In this document: piece by piece, positions 6,225 through 11,303 of the stretch
Position numbering within the stretch: the stretch's first letter is position 1
Layout: the number at the start of each line of letters is the position of its first letter
From: JBDUDR01 sp040002845
GTDB taxonomy: Bacteria > Actinomycetota > Actinomycetes > Propionibacteriales > Nocardioidaceae
Direction of reading: 5' to 3'
Assembly: GCA_040002845.1 (NCBI GenBank)
Contig: JBDUDR010000093.1
Location: 1 to 11,303, forward strand
Length of the DNA stretch: 11,303 nucleotides
Translations under genes and position numbers: made by a program
Notes under the pieces: model-generated
Told to the model about the DNA's origin: nothing
The model's database searches: none
The model's input: only the letters and a program-made list of their open reading frames with translations

Positions 6225-6800
6225 TCAACCGTCCAGGCCAGGAGCACCCCAGACGGCCAGCCAGCGGCCGAGCTCGGGTTCGATCCGTAGGTCGTTCGCG
6301 AGGACACCACGCACCTGGAGCTCCAGCGCGTTGTCGCGGCGCTGCGCCTCCAGCGGGGCGAACGGATAGAACGTGCCCTGTTTGTACAGATAGACCAGCC
6401 CCAGCTTGCGCCCGGCGTCGTCGACGAACACCACCATCGAGCACAGCAGGGAAGGTCCGAACCCGTTGCCCTCCAGCGAGGTGTTGACCGCATGCAGGTC
6501 GGTGACCAGCGCCGACATGTCCTGGCCGTCGGCCCGGCAGATCAGCCAGGTGTAGCCGAACGAGTCCGTGGTCCGCTCGACATCAGGGCCTTCGTCCGCG
6601 TCGAGCAGCTGCTGAACCTCCGACTGCGTACTCGCGAAGGCGGCCCCTTCCGCTGCCCGGTAGCAGACCGAGCCGACGCCTGTCGGCGTGAAAGCGGTGG
6701 CCGCTTGCAACGTCAGCGCCGCGCTCGGGATGGCGAACAGCTGGTCGAGGTCAGGCTTGGCAGGCTTGGTACGCCCCAGCAAAGTGTCGAAGATCCCCAC
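6225..6800 (-). CDS. pspAB: PspA-associated protein PspAB
   Basis: 191 residues, starting MGIFDTLLGRTKPAKPDLDQLFAI when read in two parts (1-12 and 13-24). That start, the length and the operon position fit the PspAB family, a cytoplasmic partner found beside PspA in actinobacteria and archaea. No enzyme motif is visible and the biochemical role is not established. Recognisable segments are TLQAATAFTPTG (30-41), DSFGYTWLICR (79-89) and GQGTFYPFAP-like KQGTFYPFAP (140-149). The start is GTG at 6800, with a G-rich Shine-Dalgarno-like GGGGAG about 10 bases upstream. It is the last gene of the psp operon, 38 bases after htpX, and ends 23 bases from the convergent GNAT-like gene. Confidence 0.87.
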   Translation of the reverse strand: MGIFDTLLGRTKPAKPDLDQLFAIPSAALTLQAATAFTPTGVGSVCYRAAEGAAFASTQSEVQQLLDADEGPDVERTTDSFGYTWLICRADGQDMSALVTDLHAVNTSLEGNGFGPSLLCSMVVFVDDAGRKLGLVYLYKQGTFYPFAPLEAQRRDNALELQVRGVLANDLRIEPELGRWLAVWGAPGLDG

Positions 6801-6838
6801 AGGTCAGCTCTCCCCGTCCCGGTCGGTCGAGCCGCTGG

Positions 6839-7738
6839 TCAAATCGGGCGACCCAGCTCGGCAGCGACCTTCGCCAGCTGGTCGAGCCGCTGCTGGAGGG
6901 GCGGGTGAGTCGCCACCAGTGCGTTGATCGAGTCGCCCTTGATCGCGGGTGCGAAGAAGAAGGTGTTCATTGCGCCTGCCGATCGCAGGTCGCGGGTCGG
7001 GATCCGGCCGATGTCGCCGGTGATCTTCACCAGTGCTGAGGACAATGCAGACGGGTTGCCGGTCAGGTAGGCGCCGGAGCGGTCTGCGCACAGCTCCCGA
7101 TAGCGGGAAAGAGCCCTGGTCAGCAAGAAGCTCAAGGCCCACACGACCAGTCCGGCCACCCAGATCAGCAAGAACGCCACCCCGGAGTTGTTGTCCCGGT
7201 TACGTCCCCCGCCGAAGTACAGACCCCAGCGGGTGATCAGGCCCGCGATGACGCCGAGCACCGAAGCCACGGTCATGACGGCGACGTCACGGTGCGCCAC
7301 ATGAGACAGCTCGTGCGACAGCACGCCTTCCAGCTCCTCGCCGTCCAACCGGCGCAGGATGCCGGTGGTCACGCAGACCACCGAGTGCTGGGGGCTGCGA
7401 CCGGTGGCGAATGCGTTGGGCAGATCAGTGTCGGCGATCGCCACCCGGGGCTTGGGCATGTCGGCGAGGGCGCAGAGCCGGTCAATCATCCCGTGCAGTT
7501 CGGGTGCCTGGTCAGGCGTGACCTCGCGGGCTCGCATCGCGGCCAGGGCGATCCTGTCCGAGAAGAACCACTGACCCGCGGCGAGTGCCACGGCGATCAC
7601 GATGACGACCCCTGCCGACATTGTGGTGAAGGTGATCAGGGCGGCCATGAACGCGAGGTACAAGGCGCCCAACAGGAACATCACGAGGCCCATTCGGGCG
7701 TTGAGTCCTCGATCCGGGAGGAATCGGCTTTTGGCCAT
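6839..7738 (-). CDS. htpX: Membrane-bound zinc metalloprotease HtpX
   Basis: M48-family protease in the cytoplasmic membrane that degrades misfolded or damaged membrane proteins during envelope stress. 299 residues. Two N-terminal membrane segments (about 17-37 and 42-60) are followed by the catalytic domain. The zinc motif HELSH is at 142-146 (His142, His146, catalytic Glu143), and the third ligand is Glu215 in SRYRELCADRSGAYL. Two further hydrophobic segments lie at about 153-170 and 187-206, and the family's HPP motif is at 278-280. All catalytic residues are present, so it should be active. The ATG at 7738 is 87 bases after pspAA and has no strong Shine-Dalgarno sequence. The gap is long enough for an internal promoter. 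Its place inside a psp operon points to quality control linked to PspA. Confidence 0.95.
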   Translation of the reverse strand: MAKSRFLPDRGLNARMGLVMFLLGALYLAFMAALITFTTMSAGVVIVIAVALAAGQWFFSDRIALAAMRAREVTPDQAPELHGMIDRLCALADMPKPRVAIADTDLPNAFATGRSPQHSVVCVTTGILRRLDGEELEGVLSHELSHVAHRDVAVMTVASVLGVIAGLITRWGLYFGGGRNRDNNSGVAFLLIWVAGLVVWALSFLLTRALSRYRELCADRSGAYLTGNPSALSSALVKITGDIGRIPTRDLRSAGAMNTFFFAPAIKGDSINALVATHPPLQQRLDQLAKVAAELGRPI

Positions 7739-7825
7739 CAGGTCTTTCTACTCCAAGGGGTATCTACCCTCGACAACGTCCGATGTCTGACTGGTGTTCC
7801 GGCTCAGGCAGCGGGTTGGCCGCGC

Positions 7826-8104
7826 TCAACCAGGGATCAACCCCTCGTCACCGAGCAGTCCCCGGACCTCCTGGATGGTCGCGTCGGCGGGGGGCAGGAT
7901 CAGGTCGGAGTCGACCAGTTCCTCGTCGGCAACAGTCTGGCCGCTGTCGCGTACGAGATCGAGGAGAGAGTCCAGGGACGTGCGGAAGGTCGTCTCGTCC
8001 CCCAGCGCGACCGCGGACTCGAGAGCAGCGTCCAGACTGTTGAGCTCCTGGAGGAGCTCCGCGGAGACCTCCCACTGCCCCTCCCCCATGATGCGGACGA
8101 TCAT
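7826..8104 (-). CDS. pspAA: PspA-associated protein PspAA
   Basis: Small acidic cytoplasmic protein of 92 residues, beginning MIVRIMGEGQWEVSAELLQELN when read across 1-22. This fits the PspAA family, a PspA partner in actinobacteria and archaea. The middle part (DSLLDLVRDSGQTVADEEL at 45-63) is helical and acidic, and the C-terminus has the usual LPPADATIQEVRGLL segment. No catalytic motif is seen. It presumably binds PspA or tunes its assembly, which is inference. The start ATG (8104-8102) overlaps the pspA stop as ATGA, so the two are translationally coupled and made in linked amounts. Confidence 0.9.
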   Translation of the reverse strand: MIVRIMGEGQWEVSAELLQELNSLDAALESAVALGDETTFRTSLDSLLDLVRDSGQTVADEELVDSDLILPPADATIQEVRGLLGDEGLIPG

Positions 8105-8901
8105 GCGCCCTCCGCCTGCTTGGCCTGCTCAACCACCGGCTCGGTGACGGTCTCGGCAGCACTCTGAGCAGGGTCTGCCTCGATCGCCTTCGCGGGTGAG
8201 CCGGTGCCGAGTGAGGCCTTCATGGAAGCGAGCTCAGTCTCGACCTCGGACCCCGACGCCATGCGTTGCAGCTCCAAAGCGATGTCGTCCTGGCCGGCGT
8301 TCACCGGACTGTCGAGGGCTCCTGACGCCAGCAGTTCATCGATTGCGCCGGCTCGTGCCTGCAGTTGTGCCGTCTTGTCCTCCGCGCGCTCGATGGCCAT
8401 CCCGACGTCGCCCATCTCCTCGGAGATGCCGGAGAAAGCCTCGCCGATCCTGGTCTGCGCCTCGGCTGCGGTGTAGGTCGCCTTGATTGTCTCCTTCTTG
8501 GTACGGAACGCTTCCACCTTGGACTGGAGACGCTGACTGGCGGTCGTCAGCTTCTCCTCTTCACCCATCAGGGCTGCGTGCTGGGCCTGTAGGTCGGCCA
8601 GCTGGCCAGACAGGCCCGACCGGCGGGTCAAGGCCTCGCGAGCGAGGTCCTCGCGGCCCGTGCCAAGCGCCTGCTGAGCCTGGCCGTGGAGCTTTTCGGA
8701 CTGTATCTGCAGCTGGTTCATCTGGAGTTCGAGGCGCTTGCGGCTGGTCGCCACGTCCGCGACTCCTCGACGTACCTTCTGCAGCAACTCGAGCTGCTTC
8801 TGGTAGCTGTAGTCGAGCATTTCGCGCGGATCTTCGGCACGGTCGAGAGCCCTGTTGGCCTTCGACCGGAAGATCAGGCTCATCCGCTTCATGATGCTCA
8901 T
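8101..8901 (-). CDS. pspA: Phage-shock protein A (PspA/IM30 family)
   Basis: Peripheral membrane protein of the ESCRT-III-like PspA/Vipp1 superfamily. It assembles on the inner face of a damaged cytoplasmic membrane and limits proton leakage. 266 residues, almost entirely predicted coiled coil. It opens with MSIMKRMSLIFRSKANRAL, a short amphipathic membrane-binding start, then the hallmark AEDPREMLDYSYQKQLELL (about 21-39). Long Gln/Glu/Lys-rich helices follow to about 190. The C-terminal 60 residues (Glu/Ala/Pro-rich) are a disordered tail common in actinobacterial members. The ATG at 8901 fits the family N-terminus better than the internal ATGs at 8892 and 8883. It is the first gene of the pspA-pspAA-htpX-pspAB operon. 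No ClgR-type regulator gene lies beside it. Confidence 0.95.
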   Translation of the reverse strand: MSIMKRMSLIFRSKANRALDRAEDPREMLDYSYQKQLELLQKVRRGVADVATSRKRLELQMNQLQIQSEKLHGQAQQALGTGREDLAREALTRRSGLSGQLADLQAQHAALMGEEEKLTTASQRLQSKVEAFRTKKETIKATYTAAEAQTRIGEAFSGISEEMGDVGMAIERAEDKTAQLQARAGAIDELLASGALDSPVNAGQDDIALELQRMASGSEVETELASMKASLGTGSPAKAIEADPAQSAAETVTEPVVEQAKQAEGA

Positions 8902-8982
8902 TTAGGTGGGTCGCCCCTTCTGTGTCCGGTGTGCAATCGGCCTGCCAAGGCAGCCATACCAACTCCTCGGGAAACTCGTTCG

Positions 8983-9008
8983 TCCTGCCGGCCGGGTGAC
9001 CGGCAGGA
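8983..9008. promoter_or_regulatory. 9-base perfect hairpin upstream of pspA
   Basis: TCCTGCCGG (8983-8991) pairs exactly with CCGGCAGGA (9000-9008) around an 8-base loop. It lies about 80 bases upstream of the pspA start, and a smaller CTGCC-AA-GGCAG inverted repeat (8942-8953) is closer in. It could be an operator, a leader-RNA structure for pspA, or a terminator for minus-strand transcription from further right. The symmetry is seen; the function is inference. Confidence 0.4.
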
Positions 9009-9157
9009 AGTAGCGGAATCCCCGCGATACGGTCAGCCTACGTCGCCGGCTCCGTAATCCGCGACGGGGCTGTCGCCGGTAGTCTGACCCATACCCCTGA
9101 GACCCTCGTGGGGGCGATCCCTGACCAGACGACCAGTGTGGAGTGAGGCTGCCGTCC

Positions 9158-9733
9158 GTGTTCCGCAGACGCACGACCAACGAACCGGATCCCGAAGAGA
9201 CGCCGGACTCCCTCACCGGCAAGGGTCGCCCGACGCCGAAGCGCCGCGAGGCCGAGCAGCTCCGCAAACAGCGGTTGACCGCCCCCAAGAACCGCAAACA
9301 GGCCAGCTCGCTGCAGCGTGAGAAGCGGCGGGCCGACCGCATGAAGATGCAGATGGCCATGGTGTCCGGAGACGAGGCCGGGCTTCCGGTTCGCGACAAG
9401 GGCCCAGTGCGGCGGTTCTGTCGCGACTACGTGGACAGCAGACGGAACTTCGTGTCGTACCTGCTGCCGTGCCTGGTGCTGATCCTGCTGATCGGCGTCA
9501 TCCCGCCCGCCGCGGGCTTGGTGGTGGTGTTCTGGCTGGCCACGATCATCTTCACCGTGGTCGACTCGATCTATCTGGTGTGGAAGCTCGGCGGCGAGCT
9601 CGCGCGCCGTTTCCCGGGCGAGAGAACGTCCGGAGCGCGGTTGTACGCCCTGCTGCGCGCGTCGCAGATGCGCCGCCTACGGCTGCCCAAACCGCAAGTC
9701 GACATCGGCGCCGAGCTCCCCGCCCGCTACTGA
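9158..9733 (+). CDS. DUF3043 membrane protein
   Basis: 191 residues and actinobacteria-specific; function unknown. The N-terminal half is strongly basic and cytoplasmic (GKGRPTPKRREAEQLRKQRL at 21-40, then ASSLQREKRRADRMKMQM near 49-66), and is probably extended or helical. The conserved core LPVRDKGPVRRFCRDYVDSR spans about 76-95. Two membrane helices follow, near 98-115 and 117-142, then a basic tail with LRASQMRRLRLPKPQVDIG (166-184). I chose GTG 9158 because family members start with Met-Phe-Arg/Gly-Arg-Arg and GTGAGG lies about 9 bases upstream; GTG 9143 would add five residues. The gene is transcribed away from pspA, with 256 bases between the two starts. Confidence 0.9.
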   Translation: MFRRRTTNEPDPEETPDSLTGKGRPTPKRREAEQLRKQRLTAPKNRKQASSLQREKRRADRMKMQMAMVSGDEAGLPVRDKGPVRRFCRDYVDSRRNFVSYLLPCLVLILLIGVIPPAAGLVVVFWLATIIFTVVDSIYLVWKLGGELARRFPGERTSGARLYALLRASQMRRLRLPKPQVDIGAELPARY

Positions 9734-9774
9734 CCGAGCTCCGCGCCGGCCACCACTCACCCGCCGCTCACCCG

Positions 9775-9837
9775 CGATCCGACACTTATCCGACGCGATC
9801 CGACACTTATCCGACGCGATCCGACACTTATCCGCCA
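9775..9837. repeat. Helically phased tandem repeat (3 x 21 bases; six ATCCGAC heptamers)
   Basis: A 21-base unit occurs three times head to tail (9775-9795, 9796-9816, 9817-9837; the last differs near its end). Each unit contains the heptamer ATCCGAC twice. Exact copies begin at 9777, 9788, 9798, 9809 and 9819, and a near copy (ATCCGCC) begins at 9830. The steps are 11, 10, 11, 10 and 11 bases, one turn of B-DNA each. The array starts 42 bases after the DUF3043 stop and ends 75 bases before the reductase start. It may be a multi-site operator for the reductase gene. Confidence 0.85.
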
Positions 9838-9911
9838 TGACCCCTCCCCGGACCGAGCGTGCCGGCCGACCGCGGATTGGTGATCTCCCGTGCATCTGCA
9901 AGGTTGGGGGA

Positions 9912-10922
9912 ATGGAATTCAGACACCTCGGTACGAGCGGTCTCAGGGTCAGCGAGATCGCCTACGGCAACTGGCTGACCCACGGGTCGCAGGTCGAGGA
10001 GGACGCCGCGCGAGCCTGCGTACGCCAGGCCCTCGAGGAGGGAATCACCACCTTCGACACGGCAGACGTCTATGCCAACACGGCCGCGGAGTCCGTGCTC
10101 GGGCGCGCTCTGCAGGACACGCGGCGAGAGTCGGTGGAGATCTTCACGAAGGTCTACTGGCCAACGGGACCCGGCGGCCCCAACGACAGCGGACTGTCTC
10201 GCAAGCACATCATGGAGGCCATCGACGGCTCGCTGGCGAGGCTGCAAACCGACCACGTCGACCTCTACCAGGCCCATCGGTACGACATCAAGACCCCCCT
10301 CGAGGAGACGATGGAGGCCTTTGCCGATGTGGTGAGGTCGGGAAAGGCGTTGTATATCGGGGTCTCGGAGTGGACCGCCGAACAGATCCGGCGGGCGCAT
10401 GCACTGGCCAGGGAGCTGAACATCTGGTTGGTGTCCAGCCAACCGCAGTACAACATGCTGTGGCGGGTGATCGAAGGCGAGGTGATCCCGACGTGCGAAG
10501 AGCTCGGGATCGGTCAGGTTGTGTGGTCGCCGATCGCCCAGGGCGTGCTCACCGGAAAGTACCTTCCCGGCGAACCTCCTCCACCCGGATCACGGGCCAC
10601 CGACCAAAAGGGCGGCGCGGGCATCGTCCGGCGCCTGCTTCGTGACGATGTGCTCAAGCGGGTCCAGCAGCTCAAGCCCATTGCCGATGACGCCGGACTC
10701 TCGCTGGCCCAGCTGGCAGTCGCCTGGGTGTTGCAGAATCCCAACGTCAGTGCGGCCATCACGGGAGCAACGCGACCGGAGCAAGTCAGCGAGAACGTCA
10801 AGGCAGCCGGGGTACGCCTGGACCCTGATCAGCTGAGCCAGATCGACAAGATCCTCGATGACGTCGTCGAGCGGGACCCGTCCAAGACACTGGATCAGAC
10901 GCCTACGGAGCGCCCGTCCTGA
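9912..10922 (+). CDS. Aldo/keto reductase, potassium-channel beta-subunit-like
   Basis: NADPH-dependent oxidoreductase of 336 residues that reduces aldehydes or ketones; the natural substrate is unknown. The start EFRHLGTSGLRVSEIAYGNW is the typical first beta-alpha unit. The catalytic tetrad is complete: Asp49 and Tyr54 in FDTADVY, Lys80 in IFTKVYWP and His122 in VDLYQAHRYD. Cofactor-binding segments include YIGVSEWTAEQI (148-159), WSPIAQGVLTGKY (205-217) and the C-terminal AAITGATRPEQVSENVKA (281-298). The family resemblance is to the Kv-beta (AKR6)-like branch. The ATG at 9912 has AAGG 8 bases upstream and fits homologues; the frame is open to 9837, but that part has no homology signal. 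The gene is monocistronic, convergent with the small minus-strand gene, and preceded by the phased 21-base repeats. Confidence 0.94.
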   Translation: MEFRHLGTSGLRVSEIAYGNWLTHGSQVEEDAARACVRQALEEGITTFDTADVYANTAAESVLGRALQDTRRESVEIFTKVYWPTGPGGPNDSGLSRKHIMEAIDGSLARLQTDHVDLYQAHRYDIKTPLEETMEAFADVVRSGKALYIGVSEWTAEQIRRAHALARELNIWLVSSQPQYNMLWRVIEGEVIPTCEELGIGQVVWSPIAQGVLTGKYLPGEPPPPGSRATDQKGGAGIVRRLLRDDVLKRVQQLKPIADDAGLSLAQLAVAWVLQNPNVSAAITGATRPEQVSENVKAAGVRLDPDQLSQIDKILDDVVERDPSKTLDQTPTERPS

Positions 10923-10935
10923 CGTCGCTTCGACA

Positions 10936-11157
10936 TCATTCCGGGGACGGACTCAGACTCATCGGGCCATAGACTTCGCGCTCGTCCTCCAACAGGGTCA
11001 CCTGCTCGACCCCCATGTCCGCGAGCTGCTGCCAGGTCTCGCCGATCCACGACTCCGCATCTCCCTGCGAGGAAAAGCTCGCCTGCGCCGTGTCCATCAC
11101 CCGCACCGGTTCGCCCGAGCTGGACTCGAACCGCCAGGTCCACGACACCGCAGCCAC
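10936..11157 (-). CDS. Small conserved actinobacterial protein of unknown function
   Basis: 73 residues, beginning MAAVSWTWRFESSSGEPV. It resembles a family of 70-80-residue hypothetical proteins I recall in actinobacteria, sharing an N-terminal WTWRFE-type strand, a central QGDAESWIGETWQQL helix (about 31-45) and the ending VTLLEDEREVYGPMSLSP (about 53-70). It is acidic, has no membrane segment or signal, and no known activity. I chose GTG 11157 because GAGGAG (11164-11169) sits 6 bases upstream; GTG 11187 would add ten residues and has no comparable ribosome site. It converges with the aldo/keto reductase gene, with 13 bases between the stops. No obvious gene follows to the right edge. Confidence 0.8.
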   Translation of the reverse strand: MAAVSWTWRFESSSGEPVRVMDTAQASFSSQGDAESWIGETWQQLADMGVEQVTLLEDEREVYGPMSLSPSPE

Positions 11158-11303
11158 CCTGATCTCCTCAATGCCGATTCCGCCCACCGCGTAGGCGCCT
11201 GTGACCCGCGACGTGAGCCTAACGTCCGCCCAGAGCGGCCCGGTCGCTTGTCGGCTTTGACGCGGCCGTGGTCGGCGTGGGACCGTCGCGACAGCAGTAC
11301 GCG

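Noticed and set aside
7292..8167. 291-codon plus-strand open frame
   Set aside because: It is antisense to htpX and pspAA, whose motifs are intact; the composition (Gly/Gln/His/Asp-rich) marks it as a shadow.
9775..9837. Reading the phased repeat as a CRISPR array
   Set aside because: Units are directly adjacent with no unique spacers, and no cas gene is present.
9677..9901. Minus-strand frame giving a repeated DKCRIAS peptide from the 21-base repeats
   Set aside because: The periodic peptide is only the translation of the DNA repeat (21 bases is a multiple of three). The frame overlaps the end of DUF3043 and has no convincing start or homology.
11188..11303. Search for a gene in the last 116 bases
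   Set aside because: No open frame with a start, ribosome site or recognisable product was found. It may be the upstream region of the small minus-strand gene.

Overview
The window comes from a high-GC Gram-positive bacterium (Actinomycetota). The evidence is a GC-rich sequence, frequent GTG starts, an actinobacterial adenosine kinase, the actinobacteria-restricted DUF3043 family and the PspA/PspAA/PspAB set. A member of the Propionibacteriales or a related order is my best guess, but that is inference from gene content only. The genes look like chromosomal core genes. I see no integrase, transposase, phage gene, CRISPR array, rRNA or tRNA.

Left part, minus strand, 3516 down to 1: adenosine kinase (adoK), a GNAT acetyltransferase, then ctaC and ctaD, which are subunits II and I of the aa3 cytochrome c oxidase. 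ctaD runs off the left edge. ctaC and ctaD overlap by 4 bases and must be co-transcribed. A 411-base stretch without a convincing gene (3517-3927) lies upstream of adoK. It carries a perfect 13-base inverted repeat with a 36-base centre.

Middle: a plus-strand membrane-anchored extracytoplasmic protein (3928-4608) converges on erpA (4755-5129, minus), an A-type iron-sulfur carrier. erpA is divergent from a plus-strand two-domain GNAT-like protein (5323-6201). That gene converges on a four-gene minus-strand operon, pspA-pspAA-htpX-pspAB (8901 down to 6225). The operon is a membrane-stress module in which a PspA coiled-coil protein is coupled to two small PspA partners and a membrane metalloprotease.

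Right part: a plus-strand DUF3043 membrane protein (9158-9733), an aldo/keto reductase of the potassium-channel-beta-like type (9912-10922), and a small conserved actinobacterial protein on the minus strand (10936-11157). Between the DUF3043 gene and the reductase is a 21-base unit repeated three times. It resolves into six heptamers spaced 11, 10, 11, 10 and 11 bases apart, which is the helical pitch of DNA.

Respiration, Fe-S supply and envelope-stress genes are close together, but only ctaC-ctaD and the psp set are clearly operonic. The most unusual signals are non-coding: the helically phased repeat, the 13-base inverted repeat, and a 17-base palindrome upstream of ctaC.
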